From the NCBI RefSeq assembly GCF_030063365.1, contig NZ_JASISY010000010.1:61306-125305 (forward strand): DNA of 64,000 nucleotides. The letters are read 5' to 3'. The notes below the pieces were generated by a model. It worked only from the letters and a program-made list of their open reading frames with translations, ran no database searches and was not told the DNA's origin. Shown piece by piece: positions 19,771-28,355 of this stretch (positions within the stretch are counted from its first letter, which is position 1; every line of letters starts with the position of its first letter). A program made the position numbers and the translations under genes. The DNA comes from Cryobacterium sp. PH29-G1 (GTDB lineage: Bacteria > Actinomycetota > Actinomycetes > Actinomycetales > Microbacteriaceae).

Positions 19771-21237
19771 TTAGTTCTCCGTACTGTCGTGCTGGGCGCG
19801 AGGTGCGCTCGAATCTGTTGGTGGCGCGGTGGCGGCCGGCGTGGTGCTGGTCGGTGCGGAATCTGCGGGTCTGGCACCGGCTGCTGTGCCGCGCGCGAAT
19901 CGGTTCCGCGCCGTGACACCCGTTCGCAGCCGCACTCGAGCGGTACGTTCCGGCGCACCGGCCGGCCGGTACCCCGGACGACTCTGCGGCACGGTCTGCC
20001 ACAACACCGACCCGGTCTCCGGACCCGGCTTCATCGCGTCGCCCCGCCACGAGCCGCCCGAAATATAGCTGGTCATGGCGTTCACGACTGCAGCCACCGG
20101 AACGGCGAACAGCGCCCCCGGAATTCCCGCGAGCAGCGCTCCGGCCGCCACGACGAGCACAACGGCGAGCGGATGCACTTTAACGGCCGTTCCCATGATC
20201 AGCGGTTGCAGAACGTGCCCTTCAACCTGCTGCACGAGCAGGACAACCCCCAGCATGGCCAGGGCGATGGCCCAGTTGTTGAAGATCAGTGCGATCACGA
20301 TCGCGACCGATCCGGTGGCGACGGCACCGACGATGGGAATGAACGAGCCGAGAAAGACCAGGATGCCAATCGGAATGGCCATCGGCACCCCGAGCAGGGC
20401 CGCTCCCACCCCGATGCCGACGGCATCGATCGAGGCCACCAGAATTTGCACCTTGACGAAATTACCCAGGGTCGTCCAGCCAGCAATCCCGGCACCATCC
20501 ACGGCCGCACGCGCCCGCTTGGGGAAGAAACGCACGATCCAGGCCCAGATCGACTTTCCGTCAATCAGGATGAAGAGCAGGCTGAACAGGGCGAGCAGGA
20601 GCCCGGTCAGCAGATGCCCCACGGTCGTACCGACCGACAGCGCGCCGCTGATGAAGACGGCGCTATCGTTTTGGATCGCCGTCCAGCCCTGCTGCAGATA
20701 GTTCGTGATCTCGGTATCTGATAGTTGTAGCGGCGACGCCGCGAGCACCGTCTTGAGGCTGTCGAAGCTCGCCGTCAGTCGAGCGCTCAGCCCGACGGTG
20801 CCCTCGGCAATCTGTGTGGAGGCGAGTGTGACCAACCCGGCAACGAGCACCAGAGTGCCCACCATCGCCGTGGCCACGGCGAGTCCCTTCGGCCACCGAT
20901 GCTTGACGAGAAAACCCACGAGGGGATTCAGCAAAGCGGAGACCAGTACCGCCACGAGCAGCGGAATGATGATGAGCCGCAATTGGATAATCAGAAAGAT
21001 CAGCACTGCGATACCCGCAGCGATGACGATCAGTCGCCACGACCACGCTGCGGCTAAGCGGATGCCGGCCGGCAGGTTTTCGTCAACGCCGTTCGGTGCG
21101 GGCTCGAGCACCTCGACCGGGGTGACCAGCAGTTCGGACCGCGACCGCTCTGCGGCTTCACGCTCCTGCTCATCATTTCGTCGGCGGCGCAGACGTAGCA
21201 GGGCACGCTCGCCCGGATTGCCCGTAGATTCACTCAC
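19771..21237 (-). CDS. AI-2E family transporter (TqsA/PerM-like)
   Basis: A 488-residue polytopic protein. The N-terminal cytosolic segment is Arg/Glu-rich. Hydrophobic helices follow from about residue 68 to 390, with the family motif FLGSFIPIVGAVATG and the region LQPLIMGTAVKVHPLAVVLVVAAG. The C-terminal 100 residues are a cytosolic Pro/Thr/Ala-rich tail, longer than in typical members. The family exports small molecules or ions; the AI-2 name is historical, so the substrate is open. Confidence 0.88.
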   Translation of the reverse strand: MSESTGNPGERALLRLRRRRNDEQEREAAERSRSELLVTPVEVLEPAPNGVDENLPAGIRLAAAWSWRLIVIAAGIAVLIFLIIQLRLIIIPLLVAVLVSALLNPLVGFLVKHRWPKGLAVATAMVGTLVLVAGLVTLASTQIAEGTVGLSARLTASFDSLKTVLAASPLQLSDTEITNYLQQGWTAIQNDSAVFISGALSVGTTVGHLLTGLLLALFSLLFILIDGKSIWAWIVRFFPKRARAAVDGAGIAGWTTLGNFVKVQILVASIDAVGIGVGAALLGVPMAIPIGILVFLGSFIPIVGAVATGSVAIVIALIFNNWAIALAMLGVVLLVQQVEGHVLQPLIMGTAVKVHPLAVVLVVAAGALLAGIPGALFAVPVAAVVNAMTSYISGGSWRGDAMKPGPETGSVLWQTVPQSRPGYRPAGAPERTARVRLRTGVTARNRFARGTAAGARPADSAPTSTTPAATAPPTDSSAPRAQHDSTEN

Positions 21238-21258
21238 CCGCTCAGTCTAGGACTGCCA

Positions 21259-22344
21259 TCATGCCGGTTTCAGTACCCCACTGGTGCTGCTCACCGGCTC
21301 GGTGGATACCGGGGCTCCGGAAAACTTGAGAAACACGCTTTCGCCCGTCACCGGATGCACACGCACGCCGTGTTGCAGAAATACCGTGCTGCCGTCGGCC
21401 AGACGCACCGTTGTGCGGCGAAGCGAGCCGAGAAAGCTGGACGCAATCACGGTCGCCGCCAGGCCCGCCTCGGCGAATTCAATGTCTTCCGGTCGGATCG
21501 AGACGTGCGCCGGTCCGTCTGGCGTTGCCGGATCGATCACGGGCAGAAGCGTTCCGTACACGTCAACCTGAGCGTTGCGAACGATTCCGCTGATGCGGTT
21601 GCTGAGCCCCACGAAGTCGGCGATAAACGGGGTAGCCGGCCGGGAATACAGTTCTTCCGGTGTGCCGACCTGTTCGATATTGCCCGCGCGCATAACCGCC
21701 ACGCGGTCGGCAACGGCGAGAGCTTCATCCTGGTCGTGGGTGACGAACAGTGTGGTGATGCCCAGTTCGGTTTGAATGCGTCGAATCTCATCCCGCAGTT
21801 GCACGCGCACCTTGGCGTCGAGCGCGGAGAGTGGTTCATCGAGCAGGAGTACCCGCGGCTCGGTCACGAGTGCCCGAGCCAGCGCCACGCGCTGTTGCTG
21901 ACCGCCAGACAACTGGTGTGCGAAGCGATCGAAATGGTCCTCGAGGCCAACCATGGCCAGAGCTGCGGCAGCCCGGCGACGCCGCTCGGCCGGTTTGATC
22001 TTGCGCATCCGCAGTCCGAATTCAACGTTTTCGCCCGCGCTGAGATGAGGAAAGAGCGAGTACGACTGAAACACCATGCCCATGTCGCGTTTACTCGTCG
22101 ACAGGTCGGACACGTCGACACCGTCGATGGTGATGGTTCCGGCATCCGTTGATTCGAGGCCGGCCAGGACGCGCAACGCCGTGGTCTTTCCGCTGCCGCT
22201 CGGCCCGAGTAGAGCTACGAACTCGCCGGCGCGCAGGGTGAGGTCGAAACCGTTCAGGGCGCGCATTCCGGCGAATTCCTTTACCACGCCGGTGAATTCG
22301 ACGACCGTACCCGGTCGGGTCTGGGTGGGCTGCTGCGAGATCAT
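21259..22344 (-). CDS. ABC importer ATPase (PotA/FbpC/ThiQ type)
   Basis: A 361-residue ATPase with Walker A GPSGSGKTT, Q-loop VFQSYSLFPHLS, signature LSGGQQQRVALARAL, Walker B VLLLDEPLSALD and H-loop FVTHDQ. A C-terminal TOBE-like domain (about 260-345, with HVSIRPEDIEFAE) is typical of polyamine, iron, thiamine and phosphonate importers. It overlaps the upstream permease gene by 4 bp and is the last of four genes (binding protein, permease, permease, ATPase). Confidence 0.92.
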   Translation of the reverse strand: MISQQPTQTRPGTVVEFTGVVKEFAGMRALNGFDLTLRAGEFVALLGPSGSGKTTALRVLAGLESTDAGTITIDGVDVSDLSTSKRDMGMVFQSYSLFPHLSAGENVEFGLRMRKIKPAERRRRAAAALAMVGLEDHFDRFAHQLSGGQQQRVALARALVTEPRVLLLDEPLSALDAKVRVQLRDEIRRIQTELGITTLFVTHDQDEALAVADRVAVMRAGNIEQVGTPEELYSRPATPFIADFVGLSNRISGIVRNAQVDVYGTLLPVIDPATPDGPAHVSIRPEDIEFAEAGLAATVIASSFLGSLRRTTVRLADGSTVFLQHGVRVHPVTGESVFLKFSGAPVSTEPVSSTSGVLKPA

Positions 22345-23219
22345 GCGGGGCCTTTCACGTTGGTGCGGGTGCGCGACGAGCCGGTGAGTGACGGGCGGGT
22401 GCGGGATAGGCGGGTGCGCGGGGCACCGAGTCGTCCGATGACCAGAAGCAGCACAAAGGCGAAGGCGAGGGCCAACAGCGACAGAATAACGGCCGTGTAC
22501 GGATCGACCTTGCTGACCACGACAAGCGCAGTCTGCAGGTTGACCCGGTTGAGCAGGGACGCGATCGTGAATTCGCCCAGTACAACGGCCACGGCGATGA
22601 AAGCGCCGGCGAGGATGCCGCGGCGCAGGTTGGGCACCAAAATGCGCAGCAGCACACTCCCCCAGCCGGCCCCCAGAGTCCGTGCCGCCTCGGTGAGGGT
22701 TTTCACATCAACACCGTCGAGGTTGGACTGAATCGCCCGGTAGGCGAACGGCAGCACCGTGATGCCGTAGGCAAAGGCGAGGGTCCAGACACCGCTGCCG
22801 AGCAACCGAGCGACAATGGCGTAGACCGGTGCGAGCCCCACCACGAGCACGATGGCCGGGATGGTGATGGGGAGGATACAGATGAATTCCAGGGTGCGAC
22901 GCAGCCGCGGAAAGCGGATGTGCACGAGCAGCATCGTGGGTACGAGCAGCAACAGCACAATAACGACGGTGCCGATGGCCAGAGCCACCGAGTTGCCCAA
23001 TGCGATCAGCACCGGTCGGTAGACCCCGGTAAAGCCGCTTTGAAACAACGCGACCCAACGGTCGACGTTGTACCCGCCGACCAGCCCGGCGCGCAGCGTG
23101 AATTCGATCATGGCCACGATCGGTACGGCGAAGATCAGCCCGACCAGGCCGAGGATGACGGTGCGAACCGTGCGCGAGGGCGCGTGGGCGACGCCACCGG
23201 TCGTAAACCCGCCGCTCAT
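22341..23219 (-). CDS. ABC importer permease 2 (PotC/FbpB-half type)
   Basis: A 292-residue inner-membrane permease with about six helices. The EAA loop is EAARTLGAGWGSVLLRILVPNLRRGI. The start ATG 23219 (MSGGFTTGG) overlaps the preceding permease stop as ATGA; the longer in-frame upstream reading is antisense-like junk. It pairs with the permease encoded just upstream. Confidence 0.9.
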   Translation of the reverse strand: MSGGFTTGGVAHAPSRTVRTVILGLVGLIFAVPIVAMIEFTLRAGLVGGYNVDRWVALFQSGFTGVYRPVLIALGNSVALAIGTVVIVLLLLVPTMLLVHIRFPRLRRTLEFICILPITIPAIVLVVGLAPVYAIVARLLGSGVWTLAFAYGITVLPFAYRAIQSNLDGVDVKTLTEAARTLGAGWGSVLLRILVPNLRRGILAGAFIAVAVVLGEFTIASLLNRVNLQTALVVVSKVDPYTAVILSLLALAFAFVLLLVIGRLGAPRTRLSRTRPSLTGSSRTRTNVKGPA

Positions 23220-24076
23220 CGCTGCCACCGCGCAGCCCGGGATTGAAGCGCCGAGTAAGCCACCATGACCACGGCCATCACCAAGATCATGCCGAGGGCG
23301 AGGGCACCGGCGAGGTTTTCCCGACCGAGCAACGTCTCGCTCGTCAAGGCCGCGCGAATCTGCAAAGGTACGATCTGCGATCCCTGGCTGACCAGCGCGG
23401 CTGCGGTGGCATAGGAGGAGAAGGCGTTGGCGAACAGCAGCAGCAGGCTGCCGATGAAGGAGGGAGCGAGCACCGGAAAGGCGATGCGCAGCCAGTAGCT
23501 CGCGGTGCTGCCGCCCAGGGTGGCGTTCGCTTCGGCCCATTGCGGTTTGAGGGCTTGCAGCGCCGGCATGAAGGTGATGATCATGAGGGGTACCTGAAAG
23601 TAGATGTAGGGCAGGATGAGCCCCGGCGTTGAGTACAGCCAGACGCCGTTCTCGAATATGTTGATGCCGAACGTGTCGCGCAGGTAGAGGGTCACCATGC
23701 CCTGAATGCCAATGGTCGCCACGAAGGCGAAAGCGAGCATGACCCCGCCGAACTGGGCCAGCACGCCGCTGAGGGAATCTATCGTGGTGCGCAGCGGCCC
23801 ATCCGGGCGGGTTCCGAGCAGGGCGTAGCAGACGATAGCGCCCACGACAGCTCCGACCACGGCGGTCAGTGCCGACAGCCAGAAGGAGTTGAAAAAAGTG
23901 GTGAGCACGACGGGGTCGCCGAGTGCTGCAACGGTGGCCAGGGTCGGGGCCCCCGACTTGTCGAAAAAGCCCGTGCCGATGGCGATCAGGGTCGGCACAG
24001 CCAGAAACAACAGCACATAAACCGCGAAGGGCAGCAGCCCGAAGGCTGCTGCCCGACCACGGACGTTACTGGACAG
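23216..24076 (-). CDS. ABC importer permease 1 (PotB type), start codon unclear
   Basis: A permease of about 286 residues. The first helix is FGLLPFAVYVLLFLAVPTLIAIG, and the EAA loop is EANATLGGSTASYWLRIAFPVLAPSFIG. The coding frame runs back into the end of the binding-protein gene, but I see no ATG, GTG or TTG in frame between there and the first helix. Only CTG codons at 24082 and 24076 fit, so I placed the start at CTG 24076. The next GTG lies inside helix 1. Coupling to the upstream stop (24066) would explain a weak start. Confidence 0.85.
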   Translation of the reverse strand: MSSNVRGRAAAFGLLPFAVYVLLFLAVPTLIAIGTGFFDKSGAPTLATVAALGDPVVLTTFFNSFWLSALTAVVGAVVGAIVCYALLGTRPDGPLRTTIDSLSGVLAQFGGVMLAFAFVATIGIQGMVTLYLRDTFGINIFENGVWLYSTPGLILPYIYFQVPLMIITFMPALQALKPQWAEANATLGGSTASYWLRIAFPVLAPSFIGSLLLLFANAFSSYATAAALVSQGSQIVPLQIRAALTSETLLGRENLAGALALGMILVMAVVMVAYSALQSRAARWQR

Positions 24077-25196
24077 CCGCAGCCCACTTTTCGCCGAGGA
24101 GGGTCGCTGCCGCCGTGCTCTGCGCTTCGGTCGGTACGACGGTTTCGCTGGGTACCGTGGGCAGCGCGTCGAAGAGCTTGGCGTCGATGGTGCCGGCAGC
24201 CGCCATGGCCTCGGCCCGCGCGGGGCGGGCTCCCCCGGCGAGCCACAAGTTCTGCGCTTCATCGCCGTACAGGAATTCCTGCCACAGCCGCGCTGCCGCC
24301 GGGTGCGGCGCATCCTTGTTAATGGCCTGGTTGTAATAGCCCGCGTAGCCGACTCCGGGGAAGACGACAACCTTCCAGTTGCGCTGGCCCTCAAGCTGAG
24401 TGCCGTACCCCACGTTGAGGTAGTCCCAGTCGAAGACCACCGGGGTCTCGCCGGAAGCGACGGTTGCTGTGGTGGGGTTGACCTTCAGAAAGTTGCCGGC
24501 CGCGTTCAGCTCGGAGAAGAAGTCGATGCCGGGCTGGAAATCATCAACCGTTCCACCGCTCTGCACGGTGGCCAGGCCAACGGCGGCAAAGGCCGCACCG
24601 GCCTGGGTCGGGTCACCGTTGATGGCGACCTTGCCCTTATAGTCGGCGCCGAGCAGATCCGTGAGTTCCTTGGGGGCCGGCACGGCGTCGGGGTCGTAAC
24701 CCACGGAGAGGTATCCGCCGTAGTCGCCGACGTAGAGTCCAGAGGCTTCCTTCAGCGCGTCCGGGATGTCCGCCCAGGTCGCAACTTGGTACGGCGCGAA
24801 ACGGTCGGTGCTGGACAGGGCGACGGCGAGCCCCAGGTCGAACACGTCCGGAGCCGTGTCCTGTCCCTTGAGGTTGTCCGCAGCCTGAATCTCTTCAGCG
24901 CTCGACCCATCGGGCGATGCCTCGTTGATCGTAATTTCCGGGTATTTCTGGGCGAACAGATCGAGAACGGCCCCGTAGTTGGCCCAGTCCCGCGGCAATG
25001 CGATGACGTTGAGGGATCCTTCCGCCTTCGCTGCCGCTTCAAGCCCCGCCAGATCGCCGAAGGCGTCCAGGCTCGTGGCGGTTGCCGCGTCGATGCCGGA
25101 GTCCGGCGTTTCGGCTGCGGTGGAGCATCCGCTGAGCGTCAGCGCGAGAGCGGCCGCGACGGCCAACGATACCGTCAGAGATTTTTTAATAGACAA
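24066..25196 (-). CDS. Extracellular solute-binding lipoprotein of the ABC importer
   Basis: A 376-residue lipoprotein. The signal peptide KKSLTVSLAVAAALALTL is followed by lipobox LSGC (Cys24). The mature part has ALPRDWANYGAVLDLFAQKYPEI and ANEASPDGSSAEEIQA-like features of PotD/FbpA-type (SBP_bac_6-like) proteins that bind polyamines, ferric iron, thiamine or phosphonates. The start is TTG 25196 with a perfect GGAGG 4 bp before it. The ligand is not assignable from sequence alone. Confidence 0.88.
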   Translation of the reverse strand: MSIKKSLTVSLAVAAALALTLSGCSTAAETPDSGIDAATATSLDAFGDLAGLEAAAKAEGSLNVIALPRDWANYGAVLDLFAQKYPEITINEASPDGSSAEEIQAADNLKGQDTAPDVFDLGLAVALSSTDRFAPYQVATWADIPDALKEASGLYVGDYGGYLSVGYDPDAVPAPKELTDLLGADYKGKVAINGDPTQAGAAFAAVGLATVQSGGTVDDFQPGIDFFSELNAAGNFLKVNPTTATVASGETPVVFDWDYLNVGYGTQLEGQRNWKVVVFPGVGYAGYYNQAINKDAPHPAAARLWQEFLYGDEAQNLWLAGGARPARAEAMAAAGTIDAKLFDALPTVPSETVVPTEAQSTAAATLLGEKWAAAVQ

Positions 25197-25219
25197 TTTT
25201 CCTCCATCGTGACCGGTGG

Positions 25220-25231
25220 TGAAACGTTTGA
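25220..25231. promoter_or_regulatory. Possible LacI-type operator upstream of the ABC importer
   Basis: TGAAACGTTTGA contains the perfect 8-bp palindrome AAACGTTT with a central CG, as in LacI-family operators. The half ACGTTTG recurs as CAAACGT 10 bp further on. It lies 24 bp upstream of the TTG start. No LacI-family gene is in the window. Confidence 0.35.
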
Positions 25232-25364
25232 AGACTGTGGCAAACGTGTCGTATGAACAGGATAGGGGCAAGCGCCGGTCGCTCTAAGGTATGAAGGTAG
25301 CATGGCCACCAAACGGAACTGCGGTTAACGACAGGTGAACGTTCGCGCAACTAAAGTGAGACGA

Positions 25365-26585
25365 ATGGCCACCCCCGTATCCCCTGTCTCTCCGCAGCTG
25401 GCGCGGCGAATCGCCCTGGCCGCTCAGGGCTTCGGCGCCCGACCCGCGCCCACATCGACGGTCGGTATCCGCCAGCTGAGCAATTTGGTGAACCGACTCG
25501 AATTGCTGCAGATCGACTCGGTCAACGTCTTCGAGCGCAGCCACTACATGCCCGCTTTCAGTCGGCTCGGACCCTACGACAAGACCCAACTCGACCGCCT
25601 CACCACCGGACGTGAAGCTCGATTCACCGAGTATTGGGCGCACGAGGCTTCCTTCCTGCCCGTCGACACCTGGCCGCTGTTTCGCTGGCGCATGCAGCAT
25701 TTTCGTGACCGTTCGGCGCGCACACCGGATGACTGGTCGCACGCCAACCGCCCGATGCTGAACTGGCTTCTGGCCGAACTCGCCGCCAACGGGCCGATGC
25801 GCGCGAGCGCGATTGAACACGACGCCAACAAGCGCAGCGGCCCCTGGTGGGGTTGGTCCGAGGTGAAAACCGGGCTCGAAGTGCTCTTTCGCTGGGGTGA
25901 CGTGGTCAGCGCTGGACGCATCCGCTTTGAACGGGTCTACGCCCTGCCGGACCAGGTCTTCGCCACCGCTGTGCTCGATCGCACCGTTTCGTCAGCGGAT
26001 GCGCACCGCGAGCTGGTCAGCCGATCCGCACGCGCCCACGGCATCGGCACGGTGAAGGATTTCGCCGACTACTTTCGCCTGAAATCAGCGCCGACCGCGG
26101 TGGCTGTGCGAGAGCTCGCCGAGGCCGGGGAGCTCCTTGCGGTTGAGGTGCCCGGTTGGGGCCCCCGCGGCGCTGCGGGCGCAGCCTGGCTGCACCGGGA
26201 CGCCCGGCTGCCCCGCGCCATATCCGCGCAGGCGATTCTGTCTCCGTTTGATCCGGTGGTGTGGGAACGCGCCCGCGCCCTGCGCCTGTTCGACTTTCAC
26301 TATCGCATCGAGATCTACACGCCGGAGCCGAAGCGAGTGTTCGGGTATTATTCGCTGCCCATTCTGCTCGGCGACACGATCGTCGGTCGGGTCGACCTCA
26401 AGAACGACCGGCAGAACGGGGTACTCCGGGTGCAGTCGGCCTGGGCCGAGCCGACCGCGCCAACGGATGCTGCGGGCCGGCTCGCCACGCTGCTGCGCGA
26501 CGCCGCCCGATGGCAGGGGCTCGACGAGATCGAGGTCATGCCGAGAGGCAATCTGGCGGCCGGGCTGGCCGCCGAGCTGAAGTAA
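25365..26585 (+). CDS. YcaQ/AlkX-like winged-helix DNA glycosylase family protein
   Basis: A 406-residue protein of the HTH_42/YcaQ family, several winged-helix domains in a row. LELLQIDSVNVFERSHYMPAFSRLG carries the Q-Ile-Asp triplet that matches the QxD catalytic motif I recall for E. coli YcaQ. EYWAHEASFLPVDTWP, GPWWGWSEVKTGLEVLFRWGDV and SPFDPVVWERARALRLFDFHYRIEIY are other family blocks. YcaQ unhooks interstrand crosslinks and removes alkylated bases. I prefer ATG 25365 (AAAGTGAG upstream) over GTG 25335. Confidence 0.85.
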   Translation: MATPVSPVSPQLARRIALAAQGFGARPAPTSTVGIRQLSNLVNRLELLQIDSVNVFERSHYMPAFSRLGPYDKTQLDRLTTGREARFTEYWAHEASFLPVDTWPLFRWRMQHFRDRSARTPDDWSHANRPMLNWLLAELAANGPMRASAIEHDANKRSGPWWGWSEVKTGLEVLFRWGDVVSAGRIRFERVYALPDQVFATAVLDRTVSSADAHRELVSRSARAHGIGTVKDFADYFRLKSAPTAVAVRELAEAGELLAVEVPGWGPRGAAGAAWLHRDARLPRAISAQAILSPFDPVVWERARALRLFDFHYRIEIYTPEPKRVFGYYSLPILLGDTIVGRVDLKNDRQNGVLRVQSAWAEPTAPTDAAGRLATLLRDAARWQGLDEIEVMPRGNLAAGLAAELK

Positions 26586-26617
26586 CCGGCCACGGCCCAC
26601 CGCGCCTTTTTCAGGCT

Positions 26618-26679
26618 GCGCGGGAGCTGCGCCGGTGCGCCCGAGTTGTAACTGGCGCGCACTGGCGCAGCTCCCGCGC
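26618..26679. repeat. Inverted pair of the 23-bp palindromic repeat
   Basis: The copy at 26618-26640 and the opposed copy at 26657-26679 differ at one base and flank a 16-nt spacer, giving a 23-bp hairpin between the convergent YcaQ-like and htpX genes. It is the same family as 11296-11470. It may double as a terminator. Confidence 0.75.
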
Positions 26680-26708
26680 CGCGCGTTCCACGGGACGTTA
26701 CGCCGTGA

Positions 26709-27596
26709 TTAGAACTTGCGGCCCATCGCCGTGAGGCGTTCGATGCGGTCGGCGATCGGCGGGTGTGTCGCGAACAGCTTGCTCATGGCACCCTTTTTGA
26801 GCGGGTCCGAGATCCACAGGTGGGCCATCGAGCTGTTCTGCTTCTGCATGGGGCGGCCGTATTCACCGAGTTTGGCCAGTGCCGAGGCGAGCGCATCGGG
26901 GTGGCGCGTCGTGAGCGCACTCGTGGCATCCGCGAGGTACTCACGCTGTCGGGAGATGGCGAGCTGCACGACCGTGGCGATGAGCGGGGCGACGATCATG
27001 GCCACGAGGCCGAACACCATGACGACGGGGTTGCCGTTGCTGTTGTTGTTGCGGCCGAAGAACGCCATGCGCAGAAACATGTCGGAGATGAACCCGATCG
27101 CCACGACCAGACCGAATACGACCATCGAGACGCGAATGTCGTAGTTGCGCACGTGACCGATTTCGTGGGCCATGACGCCCTCGAGCTCGGAGTCGTCCAT
27201 GATGTCGAGCAGACCGGTGGTCGCGGCGACGATGGCGTGTTTGGGATCCCGGCCGGTGGCGAATGCGTTCGGCGCCGGATCATTGATGATATATACCTCG
27301 GGCATCGGTGTGCCCGTCGTGATCGACAGGTTCTCCACGATGCGCCACAGACGCGGGTGGTCGGCCTTGCTGTTGACGCGGATTCCACCGCTCATCGTGA
27401 TGGCCTGACGGCCCGCAGCGTAGTACTGAATAACCACGTACAGGCCGGTGATGACGACCACCGCGATGAAGATGCCGTAGCTGTTCGGCGCACCGTAAAC
27501 GGCGTTCGCCAACCAGCCCAGCCCCGCGATGATCACGAAGAAGAGAATCATGATGAAGACGGTATTGCGTTTGTTCTTCGCTATCGCGCTGTACAT
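26709..27596 (-). CDS. htpX: M48 zinc metalloprotease HtpX
   Basis: A 295-residue membrane protease for quality control of membrane proteins. Two N-terminal helices (about 14-34 and 40-60) precede the catalytic motif VMAHEIGHVRNYD (HEIGH, 144-148). NAFATGRDPKHAIVAATTGLL is the usual upstream family block. A further hydrophobic region lies around 155-215. The third zinc ligand is expected in the SRQREYLADATSA segment (Glu). It sits 12 bp downstream of lemA and is probably in one operon with it, a common pairing. Confidence 0.94.
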   Translation of the reverse strand: MYSAIAKNKRNTVFIMILFFVIIAGLGWLANAVYGAPNSYGIFIAVVVITGLYVVIQYYAAGRQAITMSGGIRVNSKADHPRLWRIVENLSITTGTPMPEVYIINDPAPNAFATGRDPKHAIVAATTGLLDIMDDSELEGVMAHEIGHVRNYDIRVSMVVFGLVVAIGFISDMFLRMAFFGRNNNSNGNPVVMVFGLVAMIVAPLIATVVQLAISRQREYLADATSALTTRHPDALASALAKLGEYGRPMQKQNSSMAHLWISDPLKKGAMSKLFATHPPIADRIERLTAMGRKF

Positions 27597-27608
27597 CGAG
27601 GTGCTCCG

Positions 27609-28175
27609 TTAGAACTGAACGCGAGGCGGCTCCGCAATCGCTGCGGAGTCGGCGACCTCAAAGAAGTCGCGTTCGGTGAAGCCGAGGTTCTTGGCAAACA
27701 TGTGGTTCGGGAACACCTTGATCTTGGTGTTCATTTCGCGTACGCCACCGTTGTAGAAGCGACGCGCAGCCTGAATTTTGTCTTCGGTGTCCACGAGTTC
27801 GGCTTGTAACTGCAGGTAGTTCTGGCTGGCCTGCAGCTGCGGGTAGGCCTCAGCGACGGCGAAGATACTCTTCAGCGCGGTCTGCATGTGGTTTTCCGCA
27901 GCGGACGCATCGGCCGGGCCCTGAGCGGAGAGCGTCTCGGCTCGCGCACGGGTCACGTTCTCAAACACACTCTTCTCGTGTGCTGCGTAGCCCTTGACCG
28001 TTTCGATCAGGTTGGGCAGCAGGTCGGCACGACGCTTGAGCATCACCGTAATGTCGCTCCACGCTTCGTCGACGCGCACGTTGAGCGTCACGAGGGAGTT
28101 GTAGGTCGACCACAAGTAGATACCCACGATGGCGACGAGGGCGACAACGATCAAAACCGGGATGAGCCATTCCAT
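27609..28175 (-). CDS. LemA family protein
   Basis: A 188-residue protein with one N-terminal transmembrane helix (MEWLIPVLIVVALVAIVGIYLW). A helical domain follows with NSLVTLNVRVDEAWSDITVMLKRRADLLPNL and a C-terminal NTKIKVFPNHMFAKNLGF block, all typical of LemA. ATG 28175 has a good GGAGACGCTGCC leader. The longer frame upstream reads through repeat DNA and is rejected. The role is unknown; LemA often accompanies HtpX. Confidence 0.92.
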   Translation of the reverse strand: MEWLIPVLIVVALVAIVGIYLWSTYNSLVTLNVRVDEAWSDITVMLKRRADLLPNLIETVKGYAAHEKSVFENVTRARAETLSAQGPADASAAENHMQTALKSIFAVAEAYPQLQASQNYLQLQAELVDTEDKIQAARRFYNGGVREMNTKIKVFPNHMFAKNLGFTERDFFEVADSAAIAEPPRVQF

Positions 28176-28198
28176 GGCAGCGTCTCCTTGCAAATTGG

Positions 28199-28232
28199 CA
28201 CGATGTGTACATTGACACGATATGTACATTGA
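28199..28232. repeat. 17-bp tandem repeat in the lemA-htpX upstream region
   Basis: CACGATGTGTACATTGA and CACGATATGTACATTGA follow each other (16/17 identical). A decayed third unit (CACGGAGACATGTAC) comes next. Each holds a TGTACAT or ACATGT core. The array begins 24 bp upstream of the lemA start, so it could be an operator or leader element. Confidence 0.65.
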
Positions 28233-28355
28233 CACGGAGACATGTACTGGCCAAAACGACCCCCCGTGCGTACCTGCCCAGTCTAAGGCGGCCCCGGAGG
28301 CTCCCACCCGCTTCCCATGACACTCCAAGCAACCTCTAGGCGCCGGAGCGGTTTG

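Noticed and set aside
18580..20721. A 713-codon open frame on the plus strand
   Set aside because: It is antisense to ilvA and the AI-2E family gene, both with clear motifs. Its translation is Gly/Asp/Arg/His-rich with no domain, the usual shadow in high-GC DNA.
26763..27809. A 348-codon plus-strand frame over htpX and lemA
   Set aside because: Antisense to two well-supported genes; His/Asp/Val-rich shadow translation.
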